Assembly (NCBI GenBank): GCA_964384095.1
Contig: CAYLKC010000028.1
Span: 1 to 21,571 of the forward strand
Direction: 5' to 3'
DNA from: JAITWN01 sp964384095
Lineage (GTDB): Bacteria > Pseudomonadota > Gammaproteobacteria > SZUA-140
Length of the DNA stretch: 21,571 nt
The position numbers and the translations under genes were made by a program. This document shows, piece after piece, positions 9,199 through 16,645 of the stretch (positions are counted from its first letter, which is position 1; each line of letters opens with the position of its first letter). The notes under the pieces are model-generated. The model did no database searches, was not told where the DNA came from, and saw only the letters and a list, made by a program, of their open reading frames with translations.

Positions 9199-10055
9199 CC
9201 GCACGCCTGCTGCTTGCCGCCGACCTCGATCGCACGCTGATTCCGAACGGCCATCAGCCGGAATCGCCGGCGGCGCGTCCTCTGTTCCGCGCCTTGCGGG
9301 TGCGGGAGGCACTGCTGCTGGCCTATGTCAGCGGCCGGGATCTCGGCCTGCAACTCGACGCGATCGAGCGCTGGCAGCTGCCATTGCCCGACTTCGCGGT
9401 CGCCGATGTCGGTACGACGATCTATCGCCTGCGCGATGGCGAACGCGAGCCGTGGATGGCATGGAGCGAGGAGATTGCCGCCGACTGGCAGGGTCACGAC
9501 GGCGCCAGCCTGCTGGGCATGCTCGGCGTCCCGGAACCCTTGCGCCTGCAGGAGGCTGAACGGCAGAAGGCCTTCAAGCTCAGCTACTACGGACCGGCCA
9601 CGGCGCCGGAGGCGTTGTTGCGATGCCTGCATGAACAGCTCGCGAGCCGCGATATCAGGGCCGCACTGGTCTGGAGCGTCGACGAGACGCGCGGCGTCGG
9701 CCTGCTCGATGTCATACCGGCGTGCGCGACCAAGTTGCACGCCATCGAGTTTCTGCTGCGGACGCAGGCGATCGGCCGGGACCGCTGCGTGTTTGCCGGC
9801 GACAGCGGCAACGACCTCCCCGTGCTTGCGAGCGATGTGCCGTCGGTGCTCGTCCGCAACGCCGACGATGCAGTGCGTCATCAGGCCCTGCATGAGGCAA
9901 ACGCACAGGGACATGGCGACGCGCTCTACCTCGCGCGCGGCGATTTCCTCGGGATGAACGGCAATTATGCCGCTGGTATACTCGAGGGCCTGGTCCACTA
10001 CCTGCCTGAAACCCGGCCGTGGCTGGATATGGCCCGAACAAAACAACGACTGTGA
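9195..10055 (+). CDS. HAD-IIB hydrolase, sucrose-phosphatase-like
   Basis: 286 residues with the full set of HAD motifs: nucleophile motif AADLDRTL (D10, D12), motif II Ser46 in VSGRDL, a basic motif III lysine (K180 in DVIPACATK, after the cap), and motif IV GDSGNDLPVL (D203, D207). The insertion between motifs II and III fits the C2B cap of subfamily IIB, which includes sucrose-6-phosphate phosphatase, mannosyl-3-phosphoglycerate phosphatase and Cof-type sugar phosphatases. Arg13 replaces the more common Gly between the nucleophile and the Thr. No sugar-phosphate synthase is nearby, so the substrate is unknown. It overlaps tamB by ATGA and the next gene by GTGA, so it sits inside an envelope operon rather than a compatible-solute cluster. 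A phosphate ester made or used by the downstream UbiA enzyme is a possible substrate, but this is only inference. Confidence 0.85.
   Translation: MTARLLLAADLDRTLIPNGHQPESPAARPLFRALRVREALLLAYVSGRDLGLQLDAIERWQLPLPDFAVADVGTTIYRLRDGEREPWMAWSEEIAADWQGHDGASLLGMLGVPEPLRLQEAERQKAFKLSYYGPATAPEALLRCLHEQLASRDIRAALVWSVDETRGVGLLDVIPACATKLHAIEFLLRTQAIGRDRCVFAGDSGNDLPVLASDVPSVLVRNADDAVRHQALHEANAQGHGDALYLARGDFLGMNGNYAAGILEGLVHYLPETRPWLDMARTKQRL
9974..9982 (+). promoter_or_regulatory. Possible internal extended -10 (TGGTATACT)
   Basis: TGG followed by TATACT forms an extended -10 within the HAD coding sequence, about 70 bases before the GTG of the fusion gene. No convincing -35 is present. It could give the last gene of the operon its own expression, or be chance. 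Confidence 0.25.
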
Positions 10056-11563
10056 ACATCCTCGTCATCCTCGGCCACCCTGTCAACGACAGCCTGTGCG
10101 GCGCGCTGGCCGATGCCTATGTCGACGGCGCGGTCAGCTCCGGCCAGCAGGTTGAGACCCTGCGCCTCGGCGATCTCGATTTCGACATCAACTATCCGTC
10201 CGGCCGCGAGGACGATCCGGAAGAACCGGATATTGCACAGGCAAGGGAACAGATCCGCAGGGCCGACCACCTGGTGTTCGTATTCCCGAACTGGTGGGGG
10301 GCGATGCCGGCGCTGCTGAAGGGCTTCATCGACCGCCTCTTCAAACCCGGCTTTTCATTCCGCATGCATGCTGACGGCAGCTGGGACAAGCTGCTGACCG
10401 GCAAGACCGCCCAGCTGATCGTGACGATGGACACCCCGCGTTTCGTCTATCGCTGGATCTACGGCCAACCCGGCATCAACGCCCTTGCGCGCGCGACACT
10501 CGGTTTCTGCGGCGTCCATCCGGTGCGCGTCACGACCTTCGGTACCGTATTCAATTCGACCGCGACGCAGCGCGCGCGGTGGATCTCCCAGGCGCGCGAA
10601 CTCGGCCTCGAACTTGCGCGCGGCGTGCCGAATCCGGCCGAGCGCTTTCGCGCCAAGGCGCTGACCTGGGTCAAGGCGATGCGCCTGCAGTTCTACCCAA
10701 TGACCTGGTTCGCCTATACCGTCGGCGCGATGGCGGCCGGCGGCGGCTCGGCGGTCTTCGGCGAACCGGCCTACTGGCTGGGTTACGCGATTGTGTTTCT
10801 GCTCGAATTCTGCACCGTGCTCGCCAATGAGTATTTCGACTACGACAGCGACCGGCGTAACCGCAACGCCAGCCCGTTCAATGGCGGCTCGCGGGTGCTG
10901 GTCAGCGGGGAACTCAGTTTCCGCGAGGTACGGACCGGCATCGCGCTGACCATGACGGGGTTCCTGGCCGGCAGTCTCTGGCTGTTCACCGCCGTCGACG
11001 TGCCCGCGCTGAACCTCGGCGCGGTGCTGTTCGCGGCGCTGGTGCTGTGCATGGGGTATACCGTACCGCCGCTCAAGTTCTCGCATCGCGGCGCCGGCGA
11101 GATCGACGTCGCGGTGACCCACAGCTTCCTGGTCATGCTGTTCGGCTGGGTGCTGATGGGCGGCAGCGCGCTGGAGGGTTTCCCGTGGCTGGCCGGTATC
11201 CCGCTGTTCCTGTCGATTCTGCCGGCGATCCTGCTGTCGGGACTGCCGGACCGCGAATCCGATGACCTCGCCGGCAAGCGCACGCTTGCAGTATTACAGG
11301 GGCCGCCCCGGGTGGTCCGGCTGTCGATCGCGCTGACCGTGGCCTCGGCGGCGACCGCCACACTGTGGCATGTCGGCGGCATTGCCGGCGGCATCTATAC
11401 GGGCGCGGCATGGTTCATCATCCCGCACGCGCTGTGGCTGATCCTGATGCTGCGCCGGTATCGCGCGCGCTGCGTCGAAGGGGAGCGTATCGACAGACTG
11501 ATGATGGTCGCGCTGAGCTACATCCTCTGGTTCGTCACCTTCCCGTTCATCCACACGCTGTGA
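10052..11563 (+). CDS. Fusion: NAD(P)H-quinone-reductase-like flavodoxin fold + UbiA-family prenyltransferase
   Basis: 503 residues from a GTG overlapping the HAD stop (GTGA, 10052-10055), giving MNILVILGHP. Residues about 1-190 are a Flavodoxin_2 (MdaB/KefF/NQO1-like) domain: the GHP start, and FPNWWGAMPALLKGFIDRLF at 79-98, the FMN/FAD- and quinone-site signature. After a short linker (190-205), residues about 210-503 are a multi-helix membrane domain of the UbiA superfamily. Its first Asp-rich motif is NEYFDYDSD (N259, D263, D267) and its second is DRESD (D400, D404) followed by LAGKRTLAV, most like MenA-type enzymes. Expected chemistry is transfer of an isoprenoid chain to an aromatic or polar acceptor, with the N-terminal domain reducing a quinone. 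Acceptor and product are unknown. A housekeeping MenA or UbiA would lack the reductase domain. Both Asp motifs and the flavin motif are intact, so both halves look active. Confidence 0.88.
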   Translation: MNILVILGHPVNDSLCGALADAYVDGAVSSGQQVETLRLGDLDFDINYPSGREDDPEEPDIAQAREQIRRADHLVFVFPNWWGAMPALLKGFIDRLFKPGFSFRMHADGSWDKLLTGKTAQLIVTMDTPRFVYRWIYGQPGINALARATLGFCGVHPVRVTTFGTVFNSTATQRARWISQARELGLELARGVPNPAERFRAKALTWVKAMRLQFYPMTWFAYTVGAMAAGGGSAVFGEPAYWLGYAIVFLLEFCTVLANEYFDYDSDRRNRNASPFNGGSRVLVSGELSFREVRTGIALTMTGFLAGSLWLFTAVDVPALNLGAVLFAALVLCMGYTVPPLKFSHRGAGEIDVAVTHSFLVMLFGWVLMGGSALEGFPWLAGIPLFLSILPAILLSGLPDRESDDLAGKRTLAVLQGPPRVVRLSIALTVASAATATLWHVGGIAGGIYTGAAWFIIPHALWLILMLRRYRARCVEGERIDRLMMVALSYILWFVTFPFIHTL

Positions 11564-11565
11564 GG

Positions 11566-11578
11566 GCCGCTGCGCGGC
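11566..11578. terminator. Small hairpin in a convergent intergenic gap
   Basis: GCCGC-TGC-GCGGC lies in the 21 bases between the converging stops of the fusion gene (plus) and the GGDEF/EAL gene (minus). A 5-bp stem with a 3-base loop could end transcription from either side, but there is no T-run. The identical 13 bases recur at 16563-16575 in the other convergent gap. Confidence 0.3.
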
Positions 11579-11584
11579 TGCCGC

Positions 11585-14197
11585 TCAGCTCCAGGGCAGC
11601 TTGCTGACCCTGCCCTGCGGAAAGCGCGCGTAGGCCTCGGCCGGCAGCGGGCGCGCGAGATGGAAACCCTGGGCGAGGTCACAGCCATGCGCGCGCAGGA
11701 ACTCGAGCTGCGCGCCGGTCTCCACGCCCTCCGCAATCGTCCGCTGCCCAAGTGCATGCGCCATGCCGATGATCGCCAGCACGACGACGGTGGCGTCATT
11801 GCTGAGCGGTAGATCGCTGACGAAGGAACGGTCGATCTTGACGTGATCGACCGGAAAGCGCCGCAGGTAGCCGAGACTGGAATAGCCGGTGCCGAAGTCG
11901 TCGATCGAGATCTGCGTGCCCATGTCGTTCAGCTCCCGCAACGCCGACACGACCGCGGCATTGTCGATCAGCAGGCTCTCGGTGATCTCGAGGACCAGAC
12001 AGGCGGGATCGAAACCGGACTCCGCGGTGACGCGCCTGACCAGCCCGGCGAAGTCCCTGCCGTGGAACTGTCGGGCGGAGACGTTGACCGCGATGTTCTC
12101 GAGCGGAAGCCCCGCGGCGCGCCAACGCTGGAAACAGGCCACCGATTCGCGCAGGACCCACTCGCCGATCTCGGCAATGATCCCGGTCTCCTCGGCCAGC
12201 GGGATGAATTCAGCCGGCGACACCTCTCCGCGCCGGGGATGATGCCAGCGTATCAGGGCCTCGGCGCTGACAAAGGCGCCGGTCGCAAGGTCCATGATCG
12301 GCTGGTAGTGCAGGTAAAACTGCCCCTGGTCCAGCGCCCGGTGCAGATCACGCTCGAGTTCGAGTCGCTGGCGCACCCGCGTGGTCATTTCTGCGGTATG
12401 GAACTGGCAGGTATTGCCGCCCTGCTCCTTCGCGCGGTACATCGCGATATCGGCATTGCGCAGCAACCCATCGACGTCGCTGTCATCAAGCGGATAGATC
12501 GTCATGCCCATGCTCATGCCGATCGTGAAGTCGTAGCCGGCGATATGAAACGGCTCGGTAAAGCAGCCGAGTATCTTCTGGGCGACATGCGCCGCGTCCT
12601 CCGCCCGTGCCATGTCGGTCAGGATCAGCGTGAACTCATCGCCACCGAGCCGGGCAACGGTATCGTCATTGCGCACGACATTGCGCAGGCGTTCGGCGAC
12701 CGCCGACAGCAGGATGTCACCGGCGGCATGACCAAGCGTGTCATTGATGGTCTTGAAGCGATCGAGGTCGAGGAAGGCAACGCCCAGCAGACGGCCGTGG
12801 CGATCGGCCTCGAGGATGCCCTGATTCAGACGGTCGCGTACCAGCACCCGGTTCGGCAGACCAGTCAGTGCATCGTGATGGGCGAGGTAATGGAGCCGGT
12901 CCTCCATGCGCTTGCGCTGGATCACGGTGCCGAGCTGGCCGGCCACCAGCGACAGCAGTTTGCGCATGCGATCCTCGCCGACCCGCGGTTGCCGGGTGAA
13001 GAACTCGAGGATCGCGATCACCTGATCGCCGGCACGGGCCGGCACCGCCACACCCGAACGGTAACCGGACTTGCGCGCATGCGGCGAGCGCGGAAAGCTC
13101 TCGACGTCCTCCAGCTCGCGCATCCATTCGACCTCGCCGGACTGCCAGGCCCTGCCCGGCAGCCCTTCGCCCCGGGCGAACCTGAATCCGAGACTGGCGC
13201 CCCGCAGGGCATCATCACCATCCTGGCGCTGATACCATGCGCTGCTGCACTCCAGGCAATCGCCATTACCGTCGGGGAGCCACGCCTGACCCAGGTCCCA
13301 CTGGATGACGTTGCAGACTCGCTGGAGCGTGATCTCCAGCGCGGCGTGCAGGCTGTCGGACTGGGCGGCCAGCAGGTAGACGCTCTCGAGTAATCGCAGC
13401 TCCGATTCGGCCTGCTTGCGTTCGGTGATGTCGCGCAGGATCAGCGTGTAGCGGGGTTCATCGTTGAGCTGCCAGGCGGAGACGCTGGCCTCGGCCGGGA
13501 AGCGGGCGCCATTTCGGCGTTGAGCGGTGATCTCCTGGTATCCCCCCTGCCCGTCCGCGATGCCCGGACCCGGCTGCGGCGGGACCGGCAGCACCTCCGC
13601 GGCCCCGGGTGCCAGCAACAGGTCAAGATCGCGGCCGGCCACCTCCCCGGCTTCCCAACCGAAAATGCGCTCCGCGCCGTGATTGAAGACATCGATGCGG
13701 CGCTGCGCGTCGATGACGATGATCGCATCGACCGCCATCGTCAGGATCTGGCGCAGCCGGAACTCACTGGCGCGGTGCTCGGCCTCGACCCGGAAATAAT
13801 CGCGCTTGATCGCGGCATCCTGAACCTCGCGCCTGACCGCCGGCCCGAGCCGTTTCAGATTGCCCTTGATGACATAGTCCTGGGCGCCGCACTGCATCGC
13901 TTCCACCGCGGTATCCTCGCCCATCGTTCCGGAGACGAAGATGAACGGCATGTCATAGCCGAGACGGCGGATCATCGCGAGGGCCTCGACGCCGGAAAAA
14001 CCGGGCATCGTGTAGTCGCCGATGGCGACATCCCACACCCTCCCGTCGAGGGCCTGTTCAAGACCGGCGGCACTGTCGACGCGCTGATGGGAGACCTGGT
14101 AACCGTTGCGCTCGAGCTCCCGGCATACCAGAAAGACGTCGTCTTCCGAGTCCTCGATGATCAGGACACGAATCGGGGTCTTGCCGTCCACGCTCAT
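11585..14197 (-). CDS. REC-PAS-GAF-GGDEF-EAL cyclic di-GMP signalling protein
   Basis: 870 soluble residues with no membrane segments. Domains in order: a response-regulator receiver (about 9-122; acidic pair E15/D16, phosphoacceptor D61 in GDYTMPG, K111), PAS (about 141-258, ending LILRDITERKQ), GAF (about 280-428), GGDEF (about 435-600) and EAL (about 615-860). The cyclase motif is an intact GGDEF (518-522), preceded by an RxxD product-inhibition site (RNDD, 509-512). The phosphodiesterase motifs are also intact: EAL (646-648), NVSARQF, DDFGTGYSS (766-774) and EGVET (823-827). It should therefore make and/or degrade cyclic di-GMP under control of a phosphorelay and a PAS/GAF-sensed signal. 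No histidine kinase is adjacent, so the phosphodonor is encoded elsewhere. It is transcribed alone, divergent from the DUF1289 gene. Confidence 0.93.
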   Translation of the reverse strand: MSVDGKTPIRVLIIEDSEDDVFLVCRELERNGYQVSHQRVDSAAGLEQALDGRVWDVAIGDYTMPGFSGVEALAMIRRLGYDMPFIFVSGTMGEDTAVEAMQCGAQDYVIKGNLKRLGPAVRREVQDAAIKRDYFRVEAEHRASEFRLRQILTMAVDAIIVIDAQRRIDVFNHGAERIFGWEAGEVAGRDLDLLLAPGAAEVLPVPPQPGPGIADGQGGYQEITAQRRNGARFPAEASVSAWQLNDEPRYTLILRDITERKQAESELRLLESVYLLAAQSDSLHAALEITLQRVCNVIQWDLGQAWLPDGNGDCLECSSAWYQRQDGDDALRGASLGFRFARGEGLPGRAWQSGEVEWMRELEDVESFPRSPHARKSGYRSGVAVPARAGDQVIAILEFFTRQPRVGEDRMRKLLSLVAGQLGTVIQRKRMEDRLHYLAHHDALTGLPNRVLVRDRLNQGILEADRHGRLLGVAFLDLDRFKTINDTLGHAAGDILLSAVAERLRNVVRNDDTVARLGGDEFTLILTDMARAEDAAHVAQKILGCFTEPFHIAGYDFTIGMSMGMTIYPLDDSDVDGLLRNADIAMYRAKEQGGNTCQFHTAEMTTRVRQRLELERDLHRALDQGQFYLHYQPIMDLATGAFVSAEALIRWHHPRRGEVSPAEFIPLAEETGIIAEIGEWVLRESVACFQRWRAAGLPLENIAVNVSARQFHGRDFAGLVRRVTAESGFDPACLVLEITESLLIDNAAVVSALRELNDMGTQISIDDFGTGYSSLGYLRRFPVDHVKIDRSFVSDLPLSNDATVVVLAIIGMAHALGQRTIAEGVETGAQLEFLRAHGCDLAQGFHLARPLPAEAYARFPQGRVSKLPWS

Positions 14198-14256
14198 ACG
14201 ATCGGTGCCCCCTGGCCTGGCGCCCCGGCAACCGCCGGAGCTGTCGACCGGGTCAG

Positions 14257-14284
14257 GCTATGCCCGGCAGTCGAGCAGTGTCAA
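14257..14284 (-). promoter_or_regulatory. Candidate promoter for the GGDEF/EAL gene
   Basis: Read on the minus strand, TTGACA (14279-14284) is followed after 16 bases by CATAGC (14257-14262). Transcription would start near 14250, giving a leader of about 50 bases with a G-run (GGGGG) about 10 bases before the ATG. The -35 is perfect; the -10 is mediocre. Confidence 0.4.
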
Positions 14285-14315
14285 GCGGGACGAGCATGCC
14301 GGTGTGGACGGATTG

Positions 14316-14324
14316 TGCGATAAT
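14316..14324 (+). promoter_or_regulatory. Extended -10 (TGCGATAAT) for the DUF1289-uup pair
   Basis: TGC followed by GATAAT is a good extended -10, 64 bases before the DUF1289 ATG and divergent from the GGDEF/EAL promoter. No clear -35 is visible, as is usual for extended -10 promoters. Confidence 0.45.
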
Positions 14325-14388
14325 CGGCGCATCGCAAGGGGTGTCGTGCGCCCCGGCAACCATCGGCCAACCAGTGGAAGAGTATCGG

Positions 14389-14553
14389 ATGAGCGAAGAA
14401 ATCAAATCCCCCTGCATCAGCGTTTGCCTGTTCGAGGATGGCCTCTGCACCGGCTGCGGCATGACCGAAGACGAATCGAACAAGTGGCGCAAGTTTACCG
14501 ACGAGGAAAAGATCAAGGTGCTCCAGCGCCTCGGCAAGTGGCCGCCGCAATAA
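14389..14553 (+). CDS. DUF1289 small four-cysteine protein
   Basis: 54 residues from an ATG with a good Shine-Dalgarno (GGAAGAG at 14376-14382, six bases before the start). The sequence SPCISVCLFEDGLCTGCGMT, followed by a charged helix with NKWRKFTDEEK, is typical of DUF1289, short proteins found widely in proteobacteria. Four cysteines (C9, C13, C20, C23; spacing CxxxC-x6-CxxC) could bind a metal ion or an iron-sulfur cluster; this is inferred from the pattern and no function is established. The reading frame is open upstream, but nothing before this ATG resembles the family. uup starts 32 bases downstream on the same strand, so they are probably co-transcribed. Confidence 0.88.
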   Translation: MSEEIKSPCISVCLFEDGLCTGCGMTEDESNKWRKFTDEEKIKVLQRLGKWPPQ

Positions 14554-14584
14554 TCCCCCGCCGGGCCGCGCCGACCACGCGGCC

Positions 14585-16498
14585 ATGACTTTCCTCACAC
14601 TCAACCAGGTCTCGCTGGCCTACGGCCACAGGCCGCTGCTCGATCATGTCGATTTCCAGATCGGGAGCGGCGAACGCGTCTGTTTGATCGGGCGCAACGG
14701 CACCGGAAAATCTACGCTGTTCCGCGTCATCAGCGGCGACGCCGAAGTGGACGACGGCGAGATCTGGCGCCGGGACACACTGCGCATCTCCCGTCTCGAA
14801 CAGGACGTGCCCGATGACGGCGATGAAACGCTCTACGAGCTGGTCGCCGGCGGACTCGGGCAGATAGGCGCGTTGCTCGCGGACTATCACCGCTGCACGA
14901 TCGACAACCCGGGCATGGCGGGTCACGATGATGCCCTGGTACGGCTCGCGGCGCTGCAACAGCAGATCGAGGCGCTGGATGGCTGGAACATCGAACAGCG
15001 CGTGGCCACCGCGCTGACCCGGCTGGCCCTGCCCGCCGACCGCCTGCTCAGGGAGTGCTCGGGTGGCGTCCGTCGCCGCGCCTTGCTCGCCCGCGCCCTG
15101 GTCAGCGACCCGGACCTGCTGCTGCTCGATGAGCCGACCAACCACATGGACATCGAGGCGATCGGCTGGCTCGAGGAATACCTGCTCGGTTTTCGCGGCG
15201 CGCTGATCTTCATCACCCACGACCGCACGCTGGCGCGCCACCTGTCGACCCGCATCGTCGAACTCGATCGCGGCAAGCTGACCTCGTTCCCGGGTGACTA
15301 CGATAACTGGCTGCGGCGCAAGGATGAGCTGCTGGAGGCCGAGACCCGGGCAATCGCCGAGTTCGATCGCAAGCTCGCGGAACACGAGGCCTGGATACGC
15401 CAGGGTGTCAAGGCGCGCCGCACGCGCAACGAAGGCCGGGTCAGAAAGCTGCTGGCGATGCGCGCGGAACGGGCGGAACGGCGTGAACGCACGGGTTCGG
15501 TCAGCTTTGGCGTCGATAGCGGCGAGTCCTCGGGTCGGCGCGTGGTAGACCTGCGCCATGTCAGTTTTCGCTACCAGGGACAGTGCATCATCCGCGACCT
15601 GTCGACGACGATCCTGCGCGGCGACCGCATCGGCATCATCGGTCCCAACGGCTGCGGCAAGAGCACGCTGCTGAAACTGATCCTCGGTGAACTGCAACCT
15701 GATGCCGGCGAGGTGGTGCACGGCAGCCGGTTACAGATCGCGTACTTCGACCAGCACCGCGAACTCCTCGACCCCGGCAAGACCGTGCGTGAGAACATCA
15801 GCGGCGGCAGCGACTATGTCAACGTGCGCGGCCGTTCGCGGCATGTCATCGGCTACCTCAGGGATTTTCTCTTCCCGCCCGAACGCATCGATTCTCCGGT
15901 CAGGATCCTCTCCGGCGGCGAGCGCAACCGCCTGCTCCTCGCCCGCCTGTTCACAAAGCCGGCGAACATGATGGTGCTGGATGAGCCGACCAACGACCTC
16001 GACGTCGATACTCTGGAACTGCTCGAGGACCTGCTTGCCGACTACGATGGCACCCTGCTGCTGGTCAGCCATGACCGCGCCTTCCTCGACAATGTCGTCA
16101 CCTCGACGCTCGCCTTCGAGGGCGATGGTCATGTCGGTGAATATATCGGGGGCTATGAAGACTGGATCCGGCAACGCGCGTCGGCGCCGCCGCCGGTGTT
16201 GCGGACGACCGGCGCCCGGGTCATCCCCGACACAGCGGACGGCAAACCACCGGCGCCGAAGCCCCAGGCGGGGAAGAAGCTCGGTTTCCGTGAACGCGAG
16301 GAGCTGGAGGCCCTGCCGGCAAGGATCGAGGCGCTCGAGGCCGAACAGGGAGCAATCGAGACTGCGATCAGCGGGCGGGACTTCTACCAGCAGGACAAGG
16401 CGGTGATTACCACGACGCTGATGCGGCTGGAACAGGTCAAGGAGGAACTCGAGCACGCCTACGCGCGCTGGGAGGCGCTTGCCGCGCGCGAGCGCTGA
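14585..16498 (+). CDS. uup: ABC-F family ATPase Uup
   Basis: 637 residues, two ABC ATPase domains in tandem and no membrane segments, the ABC-F pattern. Domain 1 has Walker A GRNGTGKST (36-44), signature CSGG (158-161, a variant of LSGG), Walker B LLLLDEPTNHMD with E183, and switch H212. Domain 2 has Walker A GPNGCGKST (353-361), signature LSGGE (442-446), Walker B with E467 and switch H496. The linker (about 245-305) is charged and helical. The C-terminal region (about 563-635) is a coiled coil, which together with the length marks it as Uup rather than EttA or YheS. ABC-F proteins act on ribosomes; Uup is also tied to DNA-structure tolerance and the precise excision of transposons. The C-terminal coiled coil is the known DNA-binding part of E. 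coli Uup. Confidence 0.93.
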   Translation: MTFLTLNQVSLAYGHRPLLDHVDFQIGSGERVCLIGRNGTGKSTLFRVISGDAEVDDGEIWRRDTLRISRLEQDVPDDGDETLYELVAGGLGQIGALLADYHRCTIDNPGMAGHDDALVRLAALQQQIEALDGWNIEQRVATALTRLALPADRLLRECSGGVRRRALLARALVSDPDLLLLDEPTNHMDIEAIGWLEEYLLGFRGALIFITHDRTLARHLSTRIVELDRGKLTSFPGDYDNWLRRKDELLEAETRAIAEFDRKLAEHEAWIRQGVKARRTRNEGRVRKLLAMRAERAERRERTGSVSFGVDSGESSGRRVVDLRHVSFRYQGQCIIRDLSTTILRGDRIGIIGPNGCGKSTLLKLILGELQPDAGEVVHGSRLQIAYFDQHRELLDPGKTVRENISGGSDYVNVRGRSRHVIGYLRDFLFPPERIDSPVRILSGGERNRLLLARLFTKPANMMVLDEPTNDLDVDTLELLEDLLADYDGTLLLVSHDRAFLDNVVTSTLAFEGDGHVGEYIGGYEDWIRQRASAPPPVLRTTGARVIPDTADGKPPAPKPQAGKKLGFREREELEALPARIEALEAEQGAIETAISGRDFYQQDKAVITTTLMRLEQVKEELEHAYARWEALAARER

Positions 16499-16510
16499 GG
16501 GTGGCTGTGG

Positions 16511-16645
16511 CAGGCCGTCGAACAGGCCCGGCGGGTTTTCTCCGCGAATGGCTCGCCTCGCTGCCGCTGCGCGGCACCCTGCGGGCTCCGGCGAGGCTGC
16601 GCTTGATTTCGCTGCGCAAACCCGCCGGGCCTGTTCGACGGCCTG
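16511..16645. repeat. Inverted-repeat element with perfect 28-base arms
   Basis: The left arm (16511-16538) and right arm (16618-16645) are exact reverse complements over 28 bases (the left begins CAGGCCGTCGAACAGG). Inside are smaller nested stems: GCCGC-TGC-GCGGC (16563-16575) and GCCTCGC/GCGAGGC (16555-16561 with 16591-16597). The element fills the gap between the converging uup and sprT genes, and its right arm ends directly against the sprT stop codon. As RNA it would fold from either strand, so it may serve as a two-way terminator, but it is much longer than an intrinsic terminator. A REP/BIME- or MITE-like repeat is more likely. No target-site duplication is evident. Confidence 0.75.

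Noticed and set aside
11843..13393. A 516-codon plus-strand open frame opposite the GGDEF/EAL gene
   Set aside because: The minus-strand frame has all catalytic motifs of a known family. The plus-strand product has low-complexity His/Arg/Asp-rich composition and no domain, typical of antisense shadows in GC-rich DNA.
13520..14323. A 267-codon plus-strand open frame over the receiver/PAS part of the same gene
   Set aside because: Same reason: it mirrors a clear coding frame and resembles no family.
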